11,604 nt of DNA from Candidatus Fermentibacterota bacterium. Its GTDB lineage: Bacteria; Fermentibacterota; Fermentibacteria; Fermentibacterales; Fermentibacteraceae. Every line of letters starts with the position of its first letter. The stretch's first letter is position 1. Shown piece by piece: positions 1-6,497 of the stretch. The stretch lies in assembly GCA_022703195.1 (NCBI GenBank), contig JAKLEF010000033.1, forward strand, positions 1 through 11,604, given 5' to 3'. The notes below the pieces were generated by a model. That model saw only the letters and a list, made by a program, of their open reading frames with translations, did no database searches and was not told the origin of the DNA. The position numbers and the translations under genes are program-made.

Positions 1-1308
1 GGTCCTGGTGTACTCGACGGCCGAATAGGAGCCCTCGGTGAGCCAGCCGGCGGTCGGACCCCAGCTTACGCCGCCCTGGTCGTTGATCTGGACGGGATCA
101 GTGAAATCGCTGGGGTCGGACACGTTGGACCAGGCGAAGTTGACGATGTCACCCGGGTCGACGTTGTAGGCGATCGTGTTGTGGCCCGTGCCCTTGGATG
201 CGCGCATGGAGCCAGCGTACTCGTCCTCGACGTTAGGGAAGGTGGTGCCGTACGTCCATGTCGATCCGGAGTTGGTCGAGTAGTAGTAGCCGAGGTTGAT
301 GTTGCTGCTGGAGAAATCGAACGAGACGCAGATCCAGGCGCTGGTTCCCCTGGCGTGGGCGATGTCGGGGTCATCGAGGCTTGCGGCGCCCGAGTTGTTG
401 CTGACCTGCTGGGAATCGAGCCATGACGAGCCGTAGTTGCTGGAGCGCTTGATCCTGACCTCGTCGTTGGTCGTGAGGCGCGTGTCGATGAAGGCGACCG
501 AGACGACCCCGCCCGTGCCGGCTGCGATGGCCGGGTACGGATGGGTGTCGGCGTCACCGAACAGCGATACGTTGTTGACCCAGCCTGCCCCGGAAAGTGC
601 GTTGCGGGCGGCATAGACGTTGTAGTCGGCCGCGTCGGGCACATACGTGACGTAGAGGTAGCCCGAGGAGCCTATGTCGCCGTCCATGTCGGCAAAGATG
701 ACGTCGTCGGCGATCTGCTCCCATGTGGCATTCGAGCCGTCGGTGCGTATCCTGCGCATCCAGAGGTTGTCAATACCGCTGGTTTCGTCATAGAGGCAGA
801 GGATGCACACCCAGGTGTTCCCACCTGTTGTCACGACGCGGACCTTGGCGTTCCCGAGAGCGCCGTCGGTGTTGTAGCAGGTGGCCCAGTCAGTCCAGGT
901 GACGCCGGCGTCGGTGGAGCGGAAGACCCTGATGCTGTCTCCCGTGGTGTGGTAGGTGTCGAATGCGGCATAGAGATAGCCCGTGACCGGGTCGACGTCG
1001 AAGTCCTGGCTCTGGCCCACTCCGCCGCTGCTCGAGTAGATGAGATGGTCGGGACCCCAGTCGGAGCCCTCCCAGCGGAGGATGCTGCATGCTTCGTCCC
1101 TCGCGGGGGGCAGGACGCCCTCCAGGGGGGACTCCTGTCCCGGGACGTATGTCGGATCGTCGGGATTGGCGAGTGCAGATGCTGGTATGGAACCATAGCT
1201 GGGCTGTACCACCACGCCTTCGGGCGTGTCAACGCTGCTTGCTGCGGCGGTTCCGGCCGAGATCGCCAGAACTGCGGCCGTGAGTACGGCAGACAGTCGG
1301 TACGTCAT
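1..1308 (-). CDS. Secreted Asp-box (BNR/sialidase-like) beta-propeller protein, 3' end outside window
   Basis: 436 codons from the ATG at 1308 to the window edge, with no stop, so the C-terminus is missing. Residues 1-23 are a standard signal peptide: MTYRL, a hydrophobic stretch, then AGTAAA with likely cleavage before SSVD. The mature part is rich in Gly, Ser, Thr, Asp, Tyr and Trp, as in secreted beta-propellers. Three Asp-box motifs (S-x-D/N-x-G-x-x-W) are visible: STDAGVTW (131-138), SSNYGSSW (289-296) and STNSGSTW (344-351). Between them are propeller-like strands such as GYLYAAFDTYH (110-120) and GGVVSVAFIDTR (266-277). Asp-box proteins include sialidases and other glycan-active or purely binding propellers. 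No sialidase FRIP motif or catalytic Arg triad is identifiable, so enzyme activity is not claimed. In FCB-type bacteria such proteins often end in a sorting or FlgD-like domain; that end is not visible. It is separated from batD by 129 bases with its own candidate promoter. Confidence 0.88.
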   Translation of the reverse strand, partial: MTYRLSAVLTAAVLAISAGTAAASSVDTPEGVVVQPSYGSIPASALANPDDPTYVPGQESPLEGVLPPARDEACSILRWEGSDWGPDHLIYSSSGGVGQSQDFDVDPVTGYLYAAFDTYHTTGDSIRVFRSTDAGVTWTDWATCYNTDGALGNAKVRVVTTGGNTWVCILCLYDETSGIDNLWMRRIRTDGSNATWEQIADDVIFADMDGDIGSSGYLYVTYVPDAADYNVYAARNALSGAGWVNNVSLFGDADTHPYPAIAAGTGGVVSVAFIDTRLTTNDEVRIKRSSNYGSSWLDSQQVSNNSGAASLDDPDIAHARGTSAWICVSFDFSSSNINLGYYYSTNSGSTWTYGTTFPNVEDEYAGSMRASKGTGHNTIAYNVDPGDIVNFAWSNVSDPSDFTDPVQINDQGGVSWGPTAGWLTEGSYSAVEYTRT

Positions 1309-1312
1309 GCTT

Positions 1313-1321
1313 CCCCTCCCT
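1313..1321 (-). promoter_or_regulatory. Purine-rich ribosome binding site of the Asp-box gene
   Basis: AGGGAGGGG lies 4 bases before the ATG at 1308. It supports this start over an in-frame ATG at 1392, which would add 28 residues ahead of the signal peptide, has GGAGG only 3 bases away, and lies within the proposed -10 region. Confidence 0.65.
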
Positions 1322-1336
1322 GGCGGTTTCACCGCC
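1322..1336 (-). other. Hairpin in the leader of the secreted Asp-box gene
   Basis: GGCGGT and ACCGCC pair perfectly across a GAA loop. The hairpin ends at the base immediately before the AGGGAGGGG ribosome site. A stem in this place can modulate ribosome access or protect the mRNA 5' end. No T-run follows, so it is not a terminator. Confidence 0.45.
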
Positions 1337-1390
1337 CAATCGTACCCTCCGAGCCACCCCGGCTTTGATGAGGGATACCATTGAAAAGAC

Positions 1391-1419
1391 ATTTTCCTCC
1401 ATTCCGGAGGCAGTGTCAA
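1391..1419 (-). promoter_or_regulatory. Candidate sigma70-type promoter for the secreted Asp-box gene
   Basis: A perfect TTGACA (-35, 1419-1414) is followed after exactly 17 bases by GAAAAT (-10, 1396-1391), which matches four of six consensus positions. It lies in the 129-base gap between batD and the Asp-box gene, in sequence clearly richer in A/T than the surroundings. A transcript would start near 1384-1380, giving a leader of roughly 75 bases. This makes it likely that the secreted protein is transcribed separately from the Bat operon. An inverted repeat, CCTCC/GGAGG (1410-1396), sits in the spacer and could be an operator. Confidence 0.5.
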
Positions 1420-1422
1420 CGG

Positions 1423-1436
1423 AGGGATGCGTCCCT
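1423..1436 (-). terminator. Weak hairpin just after batD
   Basis: AGGGA and TCCCT pair across a 4-base loop, beginning one base after the batD stop. The stem is only 5 bp and no T-tract follows, so it is at best a poor terminator. It is listed because it is the only stem-loop at the end of the operon, and it lies just before the promoter below. Confidence 0.25.
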
Positions 1437-1437
1437 G

Positions 1438-2979
1438 TCAGATCTTCCTCTCCCGCCCTGCCTCCTCGAGGACCTCCGAGCACTCGGACCTCAGCCGGTC
1501 GAGAGCCGCGGCACCGGTCTCCCCCACCGCCAGGGCCTGCTCGAGATCCTTCCAGAGCCTCTGGATGCGCCTCTGGAGCATGAGTGGCGCCCCTCTCTCG
1601 CAGAGGAGCTCGATGGCCTCGTCCCTCGCCAGGAAGGGTCTCCTCGAAGATAGGACTCCGGCGATCCCCCTCTCGAAGGCGGAGAGCAGTTCCTCGACGT
1701 CTCCCGCATCCTCGATGCTCGAAGAGGGGTCGCTCCTGCGGCGGCTGCGGAGCAGCAGCACAAGGGAGAGCACGGCAGTGCATGCGGCTACGGATATGAG
1801 GATGACCACGGGTCCGGATCCACCGCCGGGTCGATCCAATCCGGCAGAAACCGACGCGTCGCATTCGGGGGGCATGTAGTCGACACGGACAGAGCAGGCG
1901 GGGATCGTGGCGTACCTGTACCCGAGGCTCCTGGTGTCGAACCAGGGCAGGCTGTCCCCTCCCGCCGAAACCGTTCCCGTGTCGGTCTGGACGAGGAGGA
2001 ACCTCTGCCTGAGGGTATCGCCCGACATTGAGGGACCGCCGATCGGGGTGACGGTCGCCGGACCCTCGACACGAGGGATTGGCATCGAACGCATGGAGCG
2101 CGTTCCCGGGCCGGTCGCCTCGAGGAGCAGCAGCCTGTCGCACCCGCTCCTGGACGTATCGAGGAGGCGCAGGTCCACGCTGTCGGCCACACCGGCGAAT
2201 CCCCGGGGCATCCCGTCCGGCGGGAACGGCGCGACATCGATGCGCACGGTGTCTCCGGTTACCGTATGGATGGGGCCGTCGCCGAAGAACATCTCCCCCG
2301 CCTCGTAGACGTTTGCCGACATCACGGGAAGGCGCACCTCACCATCAGAGGCTGCGGTCACCTCCAGGGTGTTGAGGCGGCTGCGCCTTGCGCCGTCATC
2401 CATGACCCGCCAGACGAGGGTCTCCGGTGACGACAACAGCCTTGCGGTCCCGTTCTCCGGAGGCCCCCATCCCGTCTCCACGCTCTTAACCATCAGCCGG
2501 GACACAAGGTAGTAGTCCACGTCGAAGGGAACGCCGGGGTAGATGCGCTCGTCCTCGACCACGGTCACTATCGCGAGCGGCTTCCCGTAGGGCGCCCTTC
2601 CTGAGGACTGCATGCCTCCGACGGGAATGACGAGGATGCTCTCCGCAGGCATGCGGAACACACCGCCGCCGCCGAGGATCACGATCATGGGGCCTATGCT
2701 CTGCGGGCCCTCGAAGCCCTGGTATGTCTGGAAGATGAGCTCAAGCCTGCACAGTGACTCGGTGACACCGTTCACGGACCTGGTGCTCCGCATGGAGCGG
2801 CTCGAGAGGAATGCCAGCCCGTCGGAGAATACCGGCTGCGTCGAGAGGGACGTGCAGGACGGGTCATTGGAGGAGAGCGAGAACGTGAAGGTCGATCCGG
2901 CCTCTATGGAATCGGGGTGTTCGACCACGATAGAAGGCTGTGCGAGAAGACAGGCGCTCAGGAGGAGCCCAGGGATCAC
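1438..2979 (-). CDS. batD: BatD-like extracytoplasmic protein with membrane anchor
   Basis: 513 aa from GTG 2979, overlapping the batC stop as GTGA, with GGGAGG 9 bases upstream. Residues 1-14 are a short signal peptide (LLLSACLLAQ); LSAC at 7-10 resembles a lipobox, but the n-region is too short to call a lipoprotein. Residues 15-388 form beta-rich domains with BatD-like phrases: SIEAGSTFTFSLS (24-36), GPQSIGPMIVI (91-101) and YPGVPFDVDYYLVSR (147-161). One transmembrane helix (389-410) is followed by RSRRR and a cytoplasmic helical domain (421-510), including ARDEAIELLCERGAP. This is the usual BatD plan, at the short end of the family. As the large periplasmic component it may contact envelope substrates; its molecular role is not established. 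No batE-type TPR gene follows. Confidence 0.87.
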   Translation of the reverse strand: MIPGLLLSACLLAQPSIVVEHPDSIEAGSTFTFSLSSNDPSCTSLSTQPVFSDGLAFLSSRSMRSTRSVNGVTESLCRLELIFQTYQGFEGPQSIGPMIVILGGGGVFRMPAESILVIPVGGMQSSGRAPYGKPLAIVTVVEDERIYPGVPFDVDYYLVSRLMVKSVETGWGPPENGTARLLSSPETLVWRVMDDGARRSRLNTLEVTAASDGEVRLPVMSANVYEAGEMFFGDGPIHTVTGDTVRIDVAPFPPDGMPRGFAGVADSVDLRLLDTSRSGCDRLLLLEATGPGTRSMRSMPIPRVEGPATVTPIGGPSMSGDTLRQRFLLVQTDTGTVSAGGDSLPWFDTRSLGYRYATIPACSVRVDYMPPECDASVSAGLDRPGGGSGPVVILISVAACTAVLSLVLLLRSRRRSDPSSSIEDAGDVEELLSAFERGIAGVLSSRRPFLARDEAIELLCERGAPLMLQRRIQRLWKDLEQALAVGETGAAALDRLRSECSEVLEEAGRERKI

Positions 2980-3740
2980 CAGTCAGGCCCTCCCGCTGTG
3001 CCGGCGGGCTGTCCCCTCAGGCTGTCGGAGGGCGAAGCCTCATCGACGAGATCGAGCAGCAGCCGGGCCTGCTCCTCCGTCATCCCGGTCTCGGGGTTCA
3101 CGGAGTCCTGCTGGTCCTGCTGGTCCTGCTGCTGTTCCTGGTCCTGCTGATCCTGCTGTTCTTCCTGGTCCTGCTGGTCCTGCTGCTGTTCCTGGTCCTG
3201 CTGGTCCTGCTGCTGTTCCTGGTCCTGCTGATCCTGCTGCTGTTCCTGGTCCTGCTGATCCTGCTGGTCTTCCTGATCCTGCTGGTCCTGCTGGTCCTGC
3301 GGAGGATGATCGTCCAGCCAGTTGAGCGCGGCCTCCAGGTTGTGCGCGTCGCATTGCGGGAATTCCCCGTCTCCCAGCAGATCCTTCAGCATCCCGGCGG
3401 CTCTCTCGACGCCGGCTCTGTCCTCTCCCGCGACGGACGCTGCCAGCAGTGCGGCTGCCCTGGCGGACTCGAGAGTGTCGGGGCCGGCGCAGCCGGAAAG
3501 CGTCGAAAGGAGAGAATCGGAGCGCACAAAGTCACCCAGCATGAAGAGAGTCGCAGCCAGGTCGTACGGGGCGCGTTCGAACCCTGGCATGCGTTCCGTC
3601 AGTTCCTCAAAGCACTCCCCCGCTTCCTCGAACCTTCCGCCCGCATATGCCGATACGGCCCTCTCGTAGATGTCCCGAAGAGGTTCGACCGCAGGCTGGG
3701 CGAGGAGGGTCTGCAGGAGCGGCAGCAGCATCGCGATCAT
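2976..3740 (-). CDS. batC: BatC-like TPR protein with long Gln/Asp/Glu repeat
   Basis: 254 aa from the ATG at 3740 (a second ATG at 3731 is possible). GGAGG lies 10 bases upstream and the start overlaps the batB stop. Residues 3-15 are hydrophobic and ends LLAQ, a likely signal peptide or anchor without positive charges. Residues 22-145 are TPR-like helices, e.g. YERAVSAYAGGRFEEAGECFEEL and YDLAATLFMLGDFVRSDSLL. Residues 148-212 contain only Gln, Asp and Glu, in a nine-residue period. A short C-terminal segment MTEEQARLLLDLVDE (220-234) matches the conserved tail that BatC proteins carry after a variable Gln-rich linker. BatC is thought to be a periplasmic or membrane-associated partner of BatA and BatB. 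The upstream continuation of the frame to 4964 is antisense-free shadow of batB and is not counted. Confidence 0.92.
   Translation of the reverse strand: MIAMLLPLLQTLLAQPAVEPLRDIYERAVSAYAGGRFEEAGECFEELTERMPGFERAPYDLAATLFMLGDFVRSDSLLSTLSGCAGPDTLESARAAALLAASVAGEDRAGVERAAGMLKDLLGDGEFPQCDAHNLEAALNWLDDHPPQDQQDQQDQEDQQDQQDQEQQQDQQDQEQQQDQQDQEQQQDQQDQEEQQDQQDQEQQQDQQDQQDSVNPETGMTEEQARLLLDLVDEASPSDSLRGQPAGTAGGPDW
3105..3299 (-). repeat. 27-base tandem repeat encoding DQQDQEQQQ units within batC
   Basis: The codons for BatC residues 148-212 form a near-perfect nine-codon (27-base) tandem array. Six units occupy residues 152-205, with glutamates at 157, 166, 175, 184, 193 and 202, followed by a partial unit DQQDQQD. 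Every Gln is CAG and every Glu is GAA; only Asp alternates between GAC and GAT. This near identity at DNA level points to recent expansion by slippage or unequal exchange and predicts copy-number variation between strains. Confidence 0.95.
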
Positions 3741-4717
3741 CTGCCCCTGGCCTCCAGGGTGAGTGCGACGCAGGCTAGCACTAGCCCGCCCGCGAGGAAC
3801 AGATGGAACCTGCGGCCGCCGGAACCGCCGGCCACCCTTGCGGCCATCCTGGCCCTCTCCCCCGAAAGGAGTTCGCTCACGAGCGCCGGGAAGTCGTCGG
3901 TCTGCGACAATCTGACGTAGAATCCCCCTGTCCTCTCTGCAAGGTCCCTGAGAGGCTCCTCGCACAGGGCCGTCCGCACCGTGTCGCCGCCTGTCGTCCT
4001 GAAGCCGCCCGTGCCGTCGGGGAGCGGTATCGAATCGAGCCCGCCCAGCCCCACGGTCACTATTGTGAGCCCGGCCTCCCGCGCAGCCTCCACCGACCTC
4101 TCCACGGAGAAGTCGTGGAAGCCCCCGTCGCTGAAGATGATCCCTATCCTGGTCTCGAGGTCCTCCTCGGGCAGAGAGGCCGACATCGCGTCGACGAGGG
4201 TGCCCAGTTCGGTGCCGGCCGGGAGGGCGTTGTCGCCCCATGCTCCCGCGGGCAGACGTGATGCCAGGAATTCCCTGTCCAGGGTGCCCGGGACGGCCAG
4301 CCTGGCCTGGGACGAGAAGAGGACGAGGCTGAACCTGACTCCCGGGAATCTGTCCATGAGGCCGAGGATCTCCGCCGAGGCCCTCCCGATTCTGGATGGC
4401 GTCTCGTCCATCGAGGACATCGACGAGGAGACGTCGAGAGCCAGGGAGACGTTGTCCCCTCCGGCCGGGATCGATGCCTCCACGCCGCCCCAGAGCGGGC
4501 CGGCCGAGGCTGCTGCCAGCAGCGCAGCCGTGATGCACCAGAGTATCCTCGATGCGATGCGCGCGGGCGGCGGGCAGATCTCCACCCTGCCCCACAGGGC
4601 GGGCCTCACGAACTCTCGCAGGCGCTTGTTCTCTGATTCGAGCCACCTCGACCGGAGCCACCACCACAGCGGGGCGGCGAGCGCGAACAGGAGGAGGAAG
4701 GGTCTCTCGAAGGACAT
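3737..4717 (-). CDS. batB: BatB-like VWA-domain membrane protein
   Basis: 326 aa from ATG, with GGTGG/AGGAAGG upstream inside batA. It has the same architecture as BatA: membrane segments at about 6-20, 56-73 and 303-319 around a VWA domain (about 88-285). The MIDAS residues are present: DVSSSM (95-100), Thr169 in AGTELG, and Asp197 in FSDGGF. It keeps the BatB-type 'RPxLWGR' region before the second helix (38-44). BatA and BatB are clear homologues from an old duplication, and both retain metal sites here, so neither looks degenerate. The stop overlaps the batC start by 4 bases (ATGA), which supports translational coupling and balanced production of BatA, BatB and BatC. Confidence 0.94.
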   Translation of the reverse strand: MSFERPFLLLFALAAPLWWWLRSRWLESENKRLREFVRPALWGRVEICPPPARIASRILWCITAALLAAASAGPLWGGVEASIPAGGDNVSLALDVSSSMSSMDETPSRIGRASAEILGLMDRFPGVRFSLVLFSSQARLAVPGTLDREFLASRLPAGAWGDNALPAGTELGTLVDAMSASLPEEDLETRIGIIFSDGGFHDFSVERSVEAAREAGLTIVTVGLGGLDSIPLPDGTGGFRTTGGDTVRTALCEEPLRDLAERTGGFYVRLSQTDDFPALVSELLSGERARMAARVAGGSGGRRFHLFLAGGLVLACVALTLEARGR

Positions 4718-5646
4718 CAGTCGCCCGCCACCTTCCTGAGCCTCCAGCGGAGGATTTCGCCGAGTGCCAGCAGGATCGAGCCTGCGACGAGGAAGGGCAT
4801 GTAGATGTCCTTGTAGACGAACAGGCCCTCCGGGGGCAGCGTGGATGCCTCCAGGGAGTCGATGGCGGCGTAAACGTCGGCGAGGTCGGACGGGCTGCCC
4901 GCGTCGAAGAGCCTGCCGCCGGTGATGGAGGCGATGCTCGAGAGCGTCTCCGTGTCCACTCCATAACTGCTCGATCCGGTGCCGATGGCCACCGTGTACA
5001 CCCTCAGGCTGTCGCCGTGCAGCGTCCTGATGGCCTGCGCCACCTGGATGGGATCCACCGTCCCGGCGTTCTCCATGCCGTCGGAAAGCAGGACGATGAC
5101 CCTCCTTGAAGTCTGCGAGCCCTCGAGCTCACGGGCTGCGACCGCCAGGCCCGCTCCTATCGCGGTGCCATCCTCTAGCGTGCCAATGCCCGCCTTGTCG
5201 ATGAACCTTGACAGCGTGCCGTGGTCGAGGGTCGGGGGGCACAGGGCCAGCGGCTCGGCGGCGTAGATCACCAGGCCCACCCTGTCCGTCGGGCGCCCCT
5301 CGATGAACGTGAGTGCGGCATCTTTTGCGGCTTCGAGCCTGTTCGGGGCGTAGTCCTGCTCCAGCATGCTAGTGGAGACGTCCAGCGTGATGATGAGATC
5401 GACGCCCTCGCCTGCGTCGGGCAGCCTCTCGAAACCGTTCTGCGGGCGGGATGCCGCCACCGCCAGCAGCAGGAGGCCCGCGAAGGTCGGCAGACGCGTA
5501 GGGATGGTCGACGATGCGGGCTTTCCCGTGTCGAACGGGCCCGTGTAGCACTGTGCGGGGCCCCTCGACCTCCGGGTCGAGGCCAGATGGATGGCCAGGA
5601 AGACCAGGAAGGCTATGAGGACGGGCCAGAGCTCCAGCCGGGTCAT
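4717..5646 (-). CDS. batA: BatA-like VWA-domain membrane protein
   Basis: 309 aa from the ATG at 5646, which overlaps the preceding stop as ATGA. The frame runs further upstream, but that sequence lies in the previous gene and is Arg/Pro-rich shadow. Transmembrane segments: 8-22, 52-66 and 282-299, the usual BatA topology. The VWA domain spans about 81-265 with a complete MIDAS site: DVSTSM (89-94), the Thr in DGTAIG (Thr161), and Asp189 in LLSDGMENAG. It therefore probably binds a divalent metal and a protein partner; from the usual BatA topology the VWA domain lies between the second and third membrane helices, on the periplasmic side. Together with BatB it is expected to form the membrane part of the module powered or assembled with MoxR. 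It shares one base with batB (TGATG). Confidence 0.95.
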   Translation of the reverse strand: MTRLELWPVLIAFLVFLAIHLASTRRSRGPAQCYTGPFDTGKPASSTIPTRLPTFAGLLLLAVAASRPQNGFERLPDAGEGVDLIITLDVSTSMLEQDYAPNRLEAAKDAALTFIEGRPTDRVGLVIYAAEPLALCPPTLDHGTLSRFIDKAGIGTLEDGTAIGAGLAVAARELEGSQTSRRVIVLLSDGMENAGTVDPIQVAQAIRTLHGDSLRVYTVAIGTGSSSYGVDTETLSSIASITGGRLFDAGSPSDLADVYAAIDSLEASTLPPEGLFVYKDIYMPFLVAGSILLALGEILRWRLRKVAGD

Positions 5647-6497
5647 TTCCCGCCCCCGAGCGATGCGAGCTTCCTGATGTCGGACTGGGCCTTCTCGCGG
5701 GTGGAGCCCCAGCCGGCGTATCTCTGGAGTCCGATCTCGCGGACGAGATCCTCCGACCCTTCGAGTATCGGCAGGATTCCGGAATCGCCAGCGAGCGCCT
5801 TCCTTATCTGCCTGTGGGTGAGGGCGTGGAGGTCGCGGCCCGAGCGCATCCCCAGGAGCCTCCTGAGAAGGAGGTCCAGCTCCCTGTAAAGCGCCATGTA
5901 GTCGCCGGAAGCGAGATACGGGCTCTCGAGCAGGGCGAGGACCGCCTCGGCGAATCCATTCCCGGACAGAACCGGCCCGGTGCGGACGGGGGCCTCGGAA
6001 CGCCTGTTCCTCCGTGCGAACCACGCGGCCAGGGCCGCGAGCACGGCGGCTCCGGCGCCGACGGGCAGCCAGGGGAATCCCGGAGGAGCCTCGCTCCACA
6101 GGGCCCAGAACTCAAGACGATCCAGGTAGTCGGACGGGAAGCCCGGAGGGATGTCCATGGCGAGGGGGGCGATGAACACCTCCGCGACGTACGATGTGTC
6201 GGGCATCGTCCTGTCCACCACGAGGACGGGCGGTGCGACCATCAGCGTCTCCGGAGCGCCTCCCGGCCCGGGATCAACGACCGCTGCGAGAGCGGGAAGA
6301 TCCAGCGTGTCGAGCGCGAGCGGGACGATGAGGAAACCCGTCGAGTCGGAGGACAGGACGGTCCAGTCCTCCGTGGACTCGAGCGGCTGCAGGGTCGCGG
6401 CGGGCGGGAAGTCGTAGGGAGCCCTCACCGGCACCCCGAGGCCTGCGCCGGCTGCGATCCCGGCGGCGTAGAGAAGTGCGACCGCTGGACGGATCAG
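5643..6497 (-). CDS. Bat-module membrane protein between DUF58 and BatA, probable CTG start
   Basis: 284 aa if translation begins at CTG 6497. I prefer this start because it has AGGAGG 8 bases upstream, gives the 4-base stop/start overlap seen elsewhere in the operon, and places a signal-peptide-like segment (IRPAVALLYAAGIAAGAGLG) at the very N-terminus. The frame is open further up, to a GTG at 6656, but that would put 53 unlikely residues inside the DUF58 gene. Layout: signal sequence 1-25; an extracytoplasmic domain about 26-142 rich in Pro and hydrophobic residues; one transmembrane helix 143-161 followed by ARRNRR; and a cytoplasmic helical domain to 284. That domain includes YMALYRELDLLLRRLLGMRSG and LTHRQIRKAL, typical of the C-terminal parts of proteins at this locus. 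The position matches the DUF4381-like or hypothetical gene often found between DUF58 and batA. Its specific function is unknown. The GREK-like end is not used; it ends LGGGK. Confidence 0.8.
   Translation of the reverse strand: MIRPAVALLYAAGIAAGAGLGVPVRAPYDFPPAATLQPLESTEDWTVLSSDSTGFLIVPLALDTLDLPALAAVVDPGPGGAPETLMVAPPVLVVDRTMPDTSYVAEVFIAPLAMDIPPGFPSDYLDRLEFWALWSEAPPGFPWLPVGAGAAVLAALAAWFARRNRRSEAPVRTGPVLSGNGFAEAVLALLESPYLASGDYMALYRELDLLLRRLLGMRSGRDLHALTHRQIRKALAGDSGILPILEGSEDLVREIGLQRYAGWGSTREKAQSDIRKLASLGGGK

Noticed and set aside
541..1368. 275-codon plus-strand frame
   Set aside because: It lies opposite the Asp-box gene, which has a signal peptide, ribosome site and three motifs. The plus-strand product has no recognisable features.
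1309..1392. Alternative ATG at 1392 for the Asp-box gene
   Set aside because: It is in frame and has GGAGG, but only 3 bases away; it would bury the signal peptide 28 residues inside the protein and coincides with the proposed -10 element.
2940..3920. Long plus-strand frame with a Leu/Val/Phe-rich stretch that looks like membrane helices
   Set aside because: It is the exact antisense of the BatC CAG/GAC/GAA repeat, which reads as Leu, Val and Phe codons on the other strand. The flanks lack any family resemblance, and batC is supported by TPR units and operon position.
3741..4964. N-terminal extension of the batC frame
   Set aside because: It runs through the whole batB gene in another frame with low-quality composition; the ATG at 3740 gives the expected hydrophobic leader and a 4-base overlap.
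5647..6099. N-terminal extension of the batA frame
   Set aside because: The added residues are Arg/Pro-rich, lie inside the preceding membrane-protein gene, and would precede the first BatA transmembrane helix; the ATGA start at 5646 fits the family.
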